From: Bacteroidota bacterium
GTDB lineage: Bacteria > Bacteroidota > Bacteroidia > Flavobacteriales > Weeksellaceae
NCBI GenBank assembly: GCA_023458415.1
Contig: JAEWZO010000015.1
Span: 6,918 to 70,917, forward strand
Reading direction: 5' to 3'
DNA length: 64,000 nt
The position numbers were made by a program, and so were the translations under genes. The notes beneath the pieces were generated by a model that made no database searches, was not told where the DNA came from, and saw only the letters and a list, made by a program, of their open reading frames with translations. Of this stretch, positions 35,155-43,570 are shown in pieces. Position 1 is the stretch's first letter, and the number at the start of each line of letters is the position of its first letter.

Positions 35155-35406
35155 TTGACCCTCTTTCAGGGGAATCTCAATAATCATATAATCTATTTTA
35201 GAAATTCTGTAAGGCGCTTCTCTTGCAGATAATACATCTTTGTAATGTTAAATCATTAACAAAAAATAAACTATTAAAAACAAAGTGAATTGCACAGTTT
35301 GTTTCTGAAAAAGAGCAGTTGTTCATTCAAAAAAAAAATTATCAATCCGAAGCGGAAACTCTGTAAGAAAACATGAGTAGTTTTTAGAAAACAGAATCAT
35401 CGTAAA

Positions 35407-35583
35407 ATGGAAAATCAAATTGATAAGAAAATGAATTCTAAGTTATTTTATTACTTGGCGGCTTTTCTCCTCATCCTCTGGTTTCTCGGCTTTATGGTGT
35501 TCAACCTCGGTAACGCAATTCATTTTGTTTTTCTTTTTGCAATCGTAGTATTTGTTTACAAACTGATCAACGATTTTAAATAG
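35407..35583 (+). CDS. Small membrane protein of the lmo0937 family
   Basis: 58 residues, too short for most gene finders. After a polar start (MENQIDKKMNSK) it has two hydrophobic helices, LFYYLAAFLLILWFLGFMVF and AIHFVFLFAIVVFVYKLI. This resembles the lmo0937-type small membrane proteins (about 50 residues, LxYxxxxxLxxxWxxGF...H), found in many bacteria and of unknown role. The second Met (35431) would give exactly 50 residues, the usual family length, and may be the true start. It lies 29 bp before another small membrane protein, so they may be cotranscribed. The 250 bp upstream hold no other gene I can support. Confidence 0.75.
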   Translation: MENQIDKKMNSKLFYYLAAFLLILWFLGFMVFNLGNAIHFVFLFAIVVFVYKLINDFK

Positions 35584-35612
35584 AAACATTAACAAATAAA
35601 CAATTTATAAAG

Positions 35613-35849
35613 ATGAAAACTATTCAGACAAAATTAGAAAAATTCGCAGTTTCCGTTATGGCACTGTTCTTCGGAGTACTTGCATTTGCACAGGAAAATC
35701 CAGACCTAAAAGTTGATGTAGACGTAGACGACGCTACAGGAGGCGCAATGGGCGGCGACTGGATGAGCAACCCTTTAGTTTGGGTAATCGGAGCTTTGGT
35801 TCTGATCCTGATTATTGCGCTGGTTGCAAGAGGCGGCGGAAATAAATAA
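35613..35849 (+). CDS. Small exported membrane protein, unknown function
   Basis: 78 residues. An N-terminal signal sequence (FAVSVMALFFGVLAFAQ) ends at an AQ site. Then comes a short acidic stretch (DLKVDVDVDD) and a Gly-rich turn, and a C-terminal transmembrane helix (PLVWVIGALVLILIIALVA) capped by RGGGNK. The mature protein is thus a tiny membrane protein with an acidic head outside. I do not recognise the family. A strong terminator follows after 29 bases. Confidence 0.7.
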   Translation: MKTIQTKLEKFAVSVMALFFGVLAFAQENPDLKVDVDVDDATGGAMGGDWMSNPLVWVIGALVLILIIALVARGGGNK

Positions 35850-35878
35850 GACATCATTTACTTACACTTAAATATCGG

Positions 35879-35914
35879 AACGCAGGTTTAATTTTTATTA
35901 ACCTGCGTTTTTCT
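35879..35914 (+). terminator. Terminator after the two small membrane protein genes
   Basis: Stem AACGCAGGTT/AACCTGCGTT (10 bp) followed by TTTTTCTTTT. It ends next to the convergent recG stop at 35917. Confidence 0.85.
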
Positions 35915-35916
35915 TT

Positions 35917-38025
35917 TCAAGATATCCTGCCCCATTTGTTTCTACCCTTATACTGTTTCCAGTAGAAATTTCTTAATCCTGCATGAGCCGGATGTTCCAA
36001 TCTCGGATCAACGCTCAGCATTTTTTCCACCACTTCTTTTGAAGCTTTTACAATTTTTCCGTCGCTTACCAAATCAAGCTTTTTAAAATCCATCGTTCCG
36101 CTTTGCTGGGTTCCTAAAATATCACCCGGACCGCGAAGCTGCATATCAACTTCCGAGATCTTAAAACCATCGTTGGTTTCTGTCATTGTCTTAATGCGTT
36201 TCCGGCTTTCCGCTGAAAGTTTGTCGGACGACATCAGAATGCAGTAACTCTGTTCTGCACCACGACCAACTCTTCCGCGCAGCTGATGAAGTTGCGACAA
36301 GCCAAATCTTTCAGCACTTTCTATGACCATAACTGAAGCGTTCGGAACATTTACACCTACTTCAATCACCGTAGTTGCCACCATCACAGATGCATTTCCG
36401 GAAGCAAAATATTTCATTGCTGTTTCCTTTTCATCAGGCTTCATTTTTCCGTGAAGCATTGATACGTTCTGATCTGAGAAATATTCGGCAACATGCTCAA
36501 AACCTTCCACAAGATTTTTATAATCAAGTGTTTCGCTTTCTTCAATCAGCGGATAAACGAAATACACTTGTCCTCCTTTCGCGATCTCGTCTTTTGCGAA
36601 TGAATAAACCGAACTTCTGTCTTTCTCCTTTCTGTGAACGGTAACAATTGGTTTTCTTCCAACCGGCATTTCATCAATTACAGAAACATCCAAATCACTG
36701 TAGAAACTCATCGCCAAAGTTCGCGGAATCGGTGTTGCGGTCATCACCAAAATATGCGGCGGAATTTTGTTTTTTGCCCAGAGTTTAGCGCGCTGCGCAA
36801 CACCGAAACGATGCTGTTCATCAATTATAGCTAAACCAAGATTCTTAAATTTTACGATTTCTTCCAAAACTGCGTGTGTACCAACTAAAATTGAAAGTTC
36901 GCCATTCAGCAGTTCTTCATGTATAATTTTTCGTTCAGCTGTTTTTGTGGACCCTGTAAGAAGTCTAATCTTGATTCCTGTATTCTCAAGAAGTTCCGAA
37001 ATGCCGTTGAAGTGTTGTTGTGCGAGAATTTCCGTGGGAGCCATTAAACAACTTTGCGCACCGTTATCCATCGCAATTAACATCGAAAGAAGTGCGACCA
37101 TGGTTTTTCCTGAACCCACATCGCCTTGCAGCAAGCGATTCATCTGGATTGGTTTTTTCAGATCGTTGCGGATTTCTTTTAAAACTCTTTTCTGAGCATC
37201 GGTAAGTTCGAAAGGCAAATAATTTTCATAAAAAAAATTAAAATTCTCCCCCACTTTGGGCATCGGATTCCCGACCACAGAAGTTTTCTGATGCTGTTTC
37301 TTCAAACCATGACCAAGTTGAAAAAAGAAAGCTTCTTCAAATTTCAGACGGCGGTTCGCTTGATCCGCATGCTTCTGATCTTTGGGAAAATGGATATTCA
37401 GAAAAGCGTTGCGACGGCTCATCAGTTTTAAGTTCTTCAATAGATAATCCGGTAGATTTTCATCTGTTAAAGAATCAATATTCTGAAGTAAAGCACTGAT
37501 AATATTCTGAAAAAATTTATTGTTCAATCCTCTTTTGGTAAGCTTTTCACTACCTGGATAAATGGGAAGTAAAGTTGAGGAAACCGCTTTTTTCTCATCA
37601 ATTTCAATTTCCGGATGCGGCATGGAGAAAGCTCCGTTAAAAACATTCAGCTTACCGAATACAAAAATATCACGGTTTACCGGAAGCTGCTCTTTCATCC
37701 ATTTAGAATAGCGAAACCACACCAAATCAATCGTTCCGGTTTCATCACGAAATTTTGCTGTAAGACGTTTTTGGTTTCTTCCGTACCCAATTTCCTGAAC
37801 ATCGGTGATACGTCCGCGAAGCTGAATTTCTGCATCCGGTTCATCTTTCAAATCGGTAATTCTGAATACTTTGCTTTTATCGATATAGCGCAGCGGATAG
37901 AATACCAACAAATCTTCCAGCGTGGAAATAGCCAATACATTTTTTATAAGTTTGGCGCGTTCAGGGCCGATGCCCTTCAGGTATTCTATGGATGTTTCGA
38001 GAGTCAAGTTGTGGATTAAAGACAT
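35917..38025 (-). CDS. recG: ATP-dependent DNA helicase RecG
   Basis: Remodels stalled replication forks and Holliday junctions. 702 residues from the ATG at 38025. It has an N-terminal wedge/OB domain (EYLKGIGPERAKLI, LRGRITDVQEIGYGRNQ) and two helicase domains: LLQGDVGSGKTMVAL (Walker A), APTEILAQQH, IIDEQHRFG, VMTATPIPRTLA, then VEVGVNVPNASVMV-type motif V (TVIEVGVNVPNA) and LRGRVGRGAEQSYC. The frame is open to 38061, but the 12 extra residues (MFANYPHFPDFR) are not RecG-like. Convergent with the small membrane protein genes. Confidence 0.96.
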   Translation of the reverse strand: MSLIHNLTLETSIEYLKGIGPERAKLIKNVLAISTLEDLLVFYPLRYIDKSKVFRITDLKDEPDAEIQLRGRITDVQEIGYGRNQKRLTAKFRDETGTIDLVWFRYSKWMKEQLPVNRDIFVFGKLNVFNGAFSMPHPEIEIDEKKAVSSTLLPIYPGSEKLTKRGLNNKFFQNIISALLQNIDSLTDENLPDYLLKNLKLMSRRNAFLNIHFPKDQKHADQANRRLKFEEAFFFQLGHGLKKQHQKTSVVGNPMPKVGENFNFFYENYLPFELTDAQKRVLKEIRNDLKKPIQMNRLLQGDVGSGKTMVALLSMLIAMDNGAQSCLMAPTEILAQQHFNGISELLENTGIKIRLLTGSTKTAERKIIHEELLNGELSILVGTHAVLEEIVKFKNLGLAIIDEQHRFGVAQRAKLWAKNKIPPHILVMTATPIPRTLAMSFYSDLDVSVIDEMPVGRKPIVTVHRKEKDRSSVYSFAKDEIAKGGQVYFVYPLIEESETLDYKNLVEGFEHVAEYFSDQNVSMLHGKMKPDEKETAMKYFASGNASVMVATTVIEVGVNVPNASVMVIESAERFGLSQLHQLRGRVGRGAEQSYCILMSSDKLSAESRKRIKTMTETNDGFKISEVDMQLRGPGDILGTQQSGTMDFKKLDLVSDGKIVKASKEVVEKMLSVDPRLEHPAHAGLRNFYWKQYKGRNKWGRIS

Positions 38026-38081
38026 ACGAAAATCGGGAAAATGCGGATAATTTGCAAACAAATAAGAAGGGTTCGCAAAAG

Positions 38082-38107
38082 AAAAAAGCCGAAATAACTT
38101 CCGGCTT
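38082..38107 (-). terminator. Terminator after the thioredoxin-like gene
   Basis: Stem AAGCCG-AA/TT-C-CGGCTT with one bulged C, followed on the minus strand by six T (38082-38087). It lies 5 bases past the stop of the thioredoxin-like gene. Confidence 0.75.
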
Positions 38108-38112
38108 GTTTA

Positions 38113-38646
38113 TTAATCTTTAATCTTAGACTTAAATTTTTTCTGATAGTTTTCCCATTGGTCGCGGGTTTCTATTTTTTTGTATTCATCGTTGGCAAAA
38201 AACGGAATGTATGGCTCCAATTCTTTAGCCGTTAATGCTCCCTGCAGAATAGTGATTGGCATCGCCTGTTCGTCGAGAAAAACAACGGATGGAACCGCAA
38301 CCACATTCATAAATCTGGTAAAACCGTGAAGAGAATTTCTCTTTTTTCCAGTTTGAAAATCTGTATTCGTAAAGGTTCGCCCGTAGACTGTTAAATCTTC
38401 TTTACGTTCCGCATTGAACTTTACAGGATAATACTGTTCATTCAGATATTGTGCAATTACCGGATGGTTGTAAGTATTTTTCTCCATGATTTTACATGGT
38501 CCGCACCAGTCTGCATAAAAATCAATCAGAATTTTTCTGGGTTGAACTTCCTGAGCTTTCAGTGCTTCTTCAATAGTCATCCATTTCACCTGTGAAAAAG
38601 CGAAAACAGAAAACACACAAAAAAGGACAACCGAAAATTTCTTCAT
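38113..38646 (-). CDS. Exported thioredoxin-fold protein
   Basis: 177 residues from the ATG at 38646. The signal peptide MKKFSVVLFCVFSVFAFSQ is followed by a thioredoxin domain with the redox motif YADWCGPCK (near residue 53) and the cis-Pro in VVAVPSVVFL. It is a periplasmic, DsbD-gamma/thioredoxin-like disulfide reductase or oxidase; substrate unknown. It sits 38 bp after POT transporter 1 and may be cotranscribed with it. The open frame starts nine codons earlier (38673), but the signal peptide fits the later Met. Confidence 0.85.
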   Translation of the reverse strand: MKKFSVVLFCVFSVFAFSQVKWMTIEEALKAQEVQPRKILIDFYADWCGPCKIMEKNTYNHPVIAQYLNEQYYPVKFNAERKEDLTVYGRTFTNTDFQTGKKRNSLHGFTRFMNVVAVPSVVFLDEQAMPITILQGALTAKELEPYIPFFANDEYKKIETRDQWENYQKKFKSKIKD

Positions 38647-38684
38647 TTTAATTTTGATGTTTCTAATAGGCAAAAGTTAAGCCA

Positions 38685-40178
38685 TTAACGGGCATCCTGC
38701 ATCAGTTTTTTAATAAGTGGTGAAATGACAATTAGAATAACTCCACAAATTACTGCGTACAGTGCAAACTGCTGATAACCGTCGGTGTAGATATTCATTT
38801 TTTCCAAAGCTCCTGCGTTTTTGTCCGGAGAAATACTTGCTCCAAAAAGTCCGGCAACATACTGTCCGTAAGCGGATGCAAGGAACCACATTCCCATCAT
38901 GAATCCCTGCAAACGGTAAGGTGCCAGTTTCGTCATCAAAGACAGACCAATTGGCGAAAGGAAAAGTTCAGCAAAAGTTACAACCAAATAACCCAACGCA
39001 AAAACGTTGATGGAACCTACTCCTGCAGCGTCAGCCGAAAATCTTATGGTGTAAAACGTGTAAAACCCTAAACCTAAAAGCAAGAATCCTATTCCGAATT
39101 TAACAGCAGAATTAGGATCCAATTTTCTTCTCGCCAAACGAATAAACATAATTCCAACCAAAGGTGCAAAGATGATAACAAACATCGCATTGATGGAATT
39201 ATTCACTGCATTTGGATCAACATTTAATCCAAGCAAATTACTACTGAGATGTTCTGCTGCAAAAAGACTTAAAGAACCTCCTGCCTGTTCAAAAATAGCC
39301 CAAAAAACAACAGAAAACAGAATAAATAGTAAAGCGGCAATAAGTTTTTTGTTCTCGGCTGCGTTATTTTTCGTCATTTCATAGAACAAATACAATAAGC
39401 TAAACGGACCAATAATGTACATGAACCAATCTGTGTACTGTGTATTTGACACCATAATTCTAATCAGTGGAATCGCAGCTAAAGCACCGATATAAACGGC
39501 ATATTCTTTAAGCCTATTCGTCTGATTTTTAATTAAAGGAAAATCTCCGATTGGACCGAGATTATTCTTGGTGAACATGAAATTTACTAAGCTAATGAGC
39601 ATTACAACGGCAGCAATTCCGAATGCCACATTCCACCGAAGATTTTCAGGAACAATATCGGTGAACATGGTTCCCTTTCCAATAGAAATTACAAATCCAC
39701 CAAGAAAAGCTCCAATATTAATCCCGGAATAAAACAGCAGAAAACCTGCATCTCTTCTTGCGTCATCGTTTTTGTACAACTGACCAACCATTGAAGAAAT
39801 GTTGGGTTTAAAGAAACCGGTCCCCACAATGTTAAAACCGATTCCCCAGAAAAACAATTCTTTCGGATTAATGGCAAGCAGCACACTTCCCGTAATCATG
39901 AGGATTGCTCCCCAGAAAAGCGACCGTTTAAAGCCAAGAATTTTATCGGCAAACATCCCACCAATAAACGTAAATGCATACACGAAAGCCTGTGTTGCGC
40001 CATATTGCAGCTGCGCAGTTTTATCATCCATAAAAAGATGATAAACCATGAAGTAGGTAAGCATTCCGCGCATGGCGTAAAAGCAGAAGCGCTCCCACAT
40101 TTCGGAGAAGAAAAGTCCCCAAATCTGTTTTGGATACGTTCCTTTAAAATCTTGAATCTGTTCTAATGTTTTTGCCAT
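38685..40178 (-). CDS. POT-family peptide:proton symporter, paralog 1
   Basis: 497-residue inner-membrane carrier of the proton-dependent oligopeptide transporter family (PTR2/DtpT type), with about 12-14 helices. The family motif FSEMWERFCFYAMRGML (residues 25-41) contains the E-x-x-E-R signature of proton-coupled transport. Also visible are FFKPNISSMVGQLY near 125, FYSGINIGAFLGG and FEQAGGSLSLFA. It is the last of three tandem paralogs downstream of DPP IV and has a terminator before it (40208-40237), so it may have its own promoter, which I cannot locate. Confidence 0.93.
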   Translation of the reverse strand: MAKTLEQIQDFKGTYPKQIWGLFFSEMWERFCFYAMRGMLTYFMVYHLFMDDKTAQLQYGATQAFVYAFTFIGGMFADKILGFKRSLFWGAILMITGSVLLAINPKELFFWGIGFNIVGTGFFKPNISSMVGQLYKNDDARRDAGFLLFYSGINIGAFLGGFVISIGKGTMFTDIVPENLRWNVAFGIAAVVMLISLVNFMFTKNNLGPIGDFPLIKNQTNRLKEYAVYIGALAAIPLIRIMVSNTQYTDWFMYIIGPFSLLYLFYEMTKNNAAENKKLIAALLFILFSVVFWAIFEQAGGSLSLFAAEHLSSNLLGLNVDPNAVNNSINAMFVIIFAPLVGIMFIRLARRKLDPNSAVKFGIGFLLLGLGFYTFYTIRFSADAAGVGSINVFALGYLVVTFAELFLSPIGLSLMTKLAPYRLQGFMMGMWFLASAYGQYVAGLFGASISPDKNAGALEKMNIYTDGYQQFALYAVICGVILIVISPLIKKLMQDAR

Positions 40179-40207
40179 TATTAATTTGTAATTGATGACG
40201 AAATTAA

Positions 40208-40237
40208 ATAAAAAAACCTCTGACTGAGCAGAGGTTT
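40208..40237 (-). terminator. Terminator after POT paralog 2
   Basis: Stem AACCTCTG/CAGAGGTT (40215-40222 with 40229-40236), followed on the minus strand by a run of T. Confidence 0.85.
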
Positions 40238-40258
40238 ATAATATTTTCAGAATAATTC

Positions 40259-41755
40259 TTAGTGAATTCCTTTCATGAACTTGTTAAGAAGCGGAGAAAG
40301 TAGTAAAAGCGCAACTCCGGAAGCCAACATCAGATAAGTGATGAATGGATAAAGCTCGAAGTTGTACGTTTGAAGAATCTGCTCTAGTGTTGCTGCAAGA
40401 TAGTTACCTAAAGCAAAAGAAGCCATCCAAACACCCATCATAATTGAAGTAATTCTCCCCGGAGAAAGTTTAGTCACCATCGAAAGACCGATTGGTGAAA
40501 GCATTAACTCTCCCACAGTTAGCAAAACGTAAACAATAACCAACCACATCGGGCTTACTAAGTTTCCACCTTCAGCAGCGTTACTTGCCTGAGTCATGAT
40601 AAAGAACGCAACCGCACCTACAAACATCGCCAAAGCGAATTTAACCGGCGTTCTTGGATTCAGCTTTTTTGCTGCCAGTTTCACCCAAAGAACAGAAAAA
40701 ATTGGCGCTAACGTTACAATCGCAATTGGATTAATATTCTGGAACCAGGTTGTTGGAATTTCAAAACCACCAACAACACGGTTTGTATTTTCCTGTGCGA
40801 AAAGGTTAAATGTTCCTCCAGCCTGTTCGAAACCAGCCCAGAAAACAATATTGAAGAATGCAAGGATTAGGATTACAAATACTCTTGTCCATTCTGTTGA
40901 ACCAGACGTTCCTTTAAAAATAGAAGAACCGATAAAAAGAGCTCCTGCAATACCCAATACCCAAATCATAATGGTATGAACAGTATCGGAAGTATTATTC
41001 CAGATCAGCATTACAAGAAATACAAAAGCAACATTGGTGATTGTGTAAAGAAATACATCTCTCCAGTCTTTCGGTAAAAGTGAAGTAATACCTTTTTCTT
41101 TATATCCTGGTGGCAAACCTACATCTTCCAAAGTATTTCTGCGACCATAGAACCACAAAACACCAATAAGCATCCCGATTCCGGCAGCCAAATATCCGTA
41201 CGGCCAACCAACTTTTTCACCTAAAGTTCCTGCGACAAACGGCGAAAGGAAGGCTCCAATATTAATACCCATGTAGAAAATGGTGAAGGCACCATCTTTA
41301 CGAGGGTCATCGTTATCATAAAGATCTCCAACAATCGTGGAAATATTCGGTTTGAAAAAACCATTTCCTAAAATCAATACTCCCAAACCAAGGTAGAAGA
41401 AATTCTTTCTCGATTCCACATCGCCCATCAAATCCGGGAAAGCACTGATGGCCAACATAAACTGACCAATCGCCATCACAAGACCACCAATTAAGATTGA
41501 TTTTCTCTGACCTAAAATATTATCAGCAAACCATCCTCCTAAAATCGGTGTTAAATACACCAAAGCTGTAAAAACTCCGTACACACTTAAAGATTCGGCT
41601 CTGTCCATACCGAAACCTCCGGTCGCCAATTCTGCGGTTAAGAAAATAGTAAGAAGGGCTCTCATTCCGTAGTAGGAAAAACGCTCCCACATTTCGGTGA
41701 AAAAGAGAGAATACAATCCTTTAGGATGTCCCTGATTTGATTTTATTGTATCCAT
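40259..41755 (-). CDS. POT-family peptide:proton symporter, paralog 2
   Basis: 498-residue carrier of the same family as its neighbours. The signature FFTEMWERFSYYGMRALL (residues 19-36), FFKPNISTIVGDLYDNDD near 133, FYMGINIGAFLSPFVAG, and FEQAGGTFNLFAQ are present. It has its own well-formed promoter at 41787-41816 and its own terminator, so it can be expressed apart from the other two. The substrate is probably di- and tripeptides, by family. Confidence 0.93.
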   Translation of the reverse strand: MDTIKSNQGHPKGLYSLFFTEMWERFSYYGMRALLTIFLTAELATGGFGMDRAESLSVYGVFTALVYLTPILGGWFADNILGQRKSILIGGLVMAIGQFMLAISAFPDLMGDVESRKNFFYLGLGVLILGNGFFKPNISTIVGDLYDNDDPRKDGAFTIFYMGINIGAFLSPFVAGTLGEKVGWPYGYLAAGIGMLIGVLWFYGRRNTLEDVGLPPGYKEKGITSLLPKDWRDVFLYTITNVAFVFLVMLIWNNTSDTVHTIMIWVLGIAGALFIGSSIFKGTSGSTEWTRVFVILILAFFNIVFWAGFEQAGGTFNLFAQENTNRVVGGFEIPTTWFQNINPIAIVTLAPIFSVLWVKLAAKKLNPRTPVKFALAMFVGAVAFFIMTQASNAAEGGNLVSPMWLVIVYVLLTVGELMLSPIGLSMVTKLSPGRITSIMMGVWMASFALGNYLAATLEQILQTYNFELYPFITYLMLASGVALLLLSPLLNKFMKGIH

Positions 41756-41786
41756 ATCTAAATTGTTAATTTTTTGTTAAGACTCA

Positions 41787-41816
41787 CAAATATAGTTTTT
41801 TTTGCCTACTGCACAA
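41787..41816 (-). promoter_or_regulatory. Promoter of POT paralog 2
   Basis: Minus strand: TTG (41814-41816), 19-base spacer, TATATTTG (41787-41794). Both boxes are perfect; about 31 bases lie between the -7 box and the ATG. Confidence 0.75.
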
Positions 41817-41825
41817 GGATTTCAA

Positions 41826-41854
41826 AGAAAAACCGCAGAAAGACTGCGGTTTTA
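41826..41854 (-). terminator. Terminator after POT paralog 3
   Basis: Stem AACCGCAG/CTGCGGTT (41831-41838 with 41844-41851), loop AAAGA, then TTTTTC on the minus strand. Confidence 0.85.
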
Positions 41855-41877
41855 GTTATTACTGAAATATTGAAGTT

Positions 41878-43542
41878 CTAATTGACACCTTTTTCCTTCA
41901 TTACTCTGTTGAGGCGCTTCAGAATGGATAAACCGAGCAGTGTTGCCAAGAGCAGCAAACCGAAATTCACCCAGAAGAAGTTGGCTTTATCTTCATAATT
42001 ATACCACATACTGGCCAAAACTCCGGAAAGCTTGTTTCCGATTGAAGTAGAAAGGAAGAAACCTCCCATCATCAGTGCAGTAATTCTTGGTGGTGAAAGT
42101 TTCGACACAAGCGAAAGTCCCATAGGCGAAAGACAAAGTTCACCCACTGTAATGACACCATACGCTGCGATAAGCCACCAAGATGAAACTTTTTCCAAGC
42201 CATTTCCACCGGCGTATACAGCACCCACCATTACCAAACAGGAAAGTGCAGATATAAATAACCCCAATACAATTTTTGATGCAGTCGTAGGTTCCTTTCC
42301 ACGGCGCCGCAACATCATGAAAAATCCGACGACGAGTGGCGTTAATGCAATTACCCAAAATGGATTCACCGACTGGAATAATTCGGTGTTGAAGAGATAG
42401 ACTGGTTTTTCCGGTGTCGCAGCGAGTGCTTCTCTTCGTTCATCTGTGACATTGCGGAAATAAATATCTTTTCCGATTTCTTTTGCCGTTTCACCACCTT
42501 CAGTTTTTTCTGCACGGAACTGATCATCATACACCGGAACTTCTTTATCGGTGTAATCTTTTTTCTCTACGAGATAGATAGATTCCAGTGGTTTTTCAAC
42601 TGCTGCAGGAGCTGTTCTGTCCGTGTAATAATTAGCCCAACGGGTTAATGCGGTTCCATTCTGTTTGAAAACTGCCCAGAACATTAAACTTACCGCAAAA
42701 ATTGCAAGCAACGCTCCTATTGGTTTTTTATCTTCAGAATTAGCGCGCATGTAAAGATTCACATAGAATAAAACGACAGGAATACACGCAAAAATAAAGG
42801 CATCAGTAGAATCGCTTCCGAAAATATTACCCGGAATTACCCAACCGATTAAACCGGCAATAATTGCAGGAACAAAAACTTTCAGCAAAACAGTCGAAAG
42901 CTTGGTATCACCTTCCTGAACAGGCTTCATTACATTAGCTGAACGAATGTGCTTCATACCGATGGTGAAAATCACAATTCCTACAAGCATCCCAACTCCC
43001 GCGGTGATGAATGCAGGTCCCCATCCGTATTTGTTTCTCATGTAAGCCGCAACAAAATTACAGATCAGTGCACCGATATTAATTCCCATGTAGAAAATAT
43101 TGTATCCCGCATCTTTGTTGGCTTTGTAAGGTTCTTTCTCGTAAAGGTTACCTAAAAGCGTGGAAATACTTGGCTTAAAGAACCCGTTTCCAAAAATAAT
43201 TAATCCTAATGAAGCATAAAAAAGAGGAAGTTGCTGAAAAAGCCCCAATCCGATATATCCGGCTGCCATTAGAATACCGCCGATGTAAATTGCTTTTACA
43301 TAACCCAAAACTCTGTCGGCCAAGAAACCGCCTAGGAACGGAGTAAGATAGGTTAACGCGATAAAAGTTCCGAAGATGTCATCGGCAGTTTTATCCAGAA
43401 AAGCAAGTCCTCCAGTATCTTTCGGATCGATCATATAGAGAACGAAAATCCCGAGTATTAAATAATATCCGAAACGCTCCCACATTTCTGTAAAAAAGAG
43501 GTACGGTAAGCCTTTAGGATGTTTGGCTGTTGATTTTTCCAT
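41878..43542 (-). CDS. POT-family peptide:proton symporter, paralog 3 with a long internal insertion
   Basis: 554-residue carrier. The E-x-x-E-R signature is FFTEMWERFGYYLILGIF (residues 17-34), with FFKPSISTLLGNLYEKEP near 124 and FYMGINIGALICNF. Where the two paralogs have FEQAGG and about 25 polar residues before the next helix, this protein has FKQNGT and about 85 residues (about 305-390, rich in Glu, Lys and Asp). That predicts an extra soluble loop. It starts 28 bp after the DPP IV gene and so is probably translated from the same transcript. A terminator separates it from paralog 2. Confidence 0.92.
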   Translation of the reverse strand: MEKSTAKHPKGLPYLFFTEMWERFGYYLILGIFVLYMIDPKDTGGLAFLDKTADDIFGTFIALTYLTPFLGGFLADRVLGYVKAIYIGGILMAAGYIGLGLFQQLPLFYASLGLIIFGNGFFKPSISTLLGNLYEKEPYKANKDAGYNIFYMGINIGALICNFVAAYMRNKYGWGPAFITAGVGMLVGIVIFTIGMKHIRSANVMKPVQEGDTKLSTVLLKVFVPAIIAGLIGWVIPGNIFGSDSTDAFIFACIPVVLFYVNLYMRANSEDKKPIGALLAIFAVSLMFWAVFKQNGTALTRWANYYTDRTAPAAVEKPLESIYLVEKKDYTDKEVPVYDDQFRAEKTEGGETAKEIGKDIYFRNVTDERREALAATPEKPVYLFNTELFQSVNPFWVIALTPLVVGFFMMLRRRGKEPTTASKIVLGLFISALSCLVMVGAVYAGGNGLEKVSSWWLIAAYGVITVGELCLSPMGLSLVSKLSPPRITALMMGGFFLSTSIGNKLSGVLASMWYNYEDKANFFWVNFGLLLLATLLGLSILKRLNRVMKEKGVN

Positions 43543-43570
43543 ATAATAAGTTTTATTTTATTCGATTATT

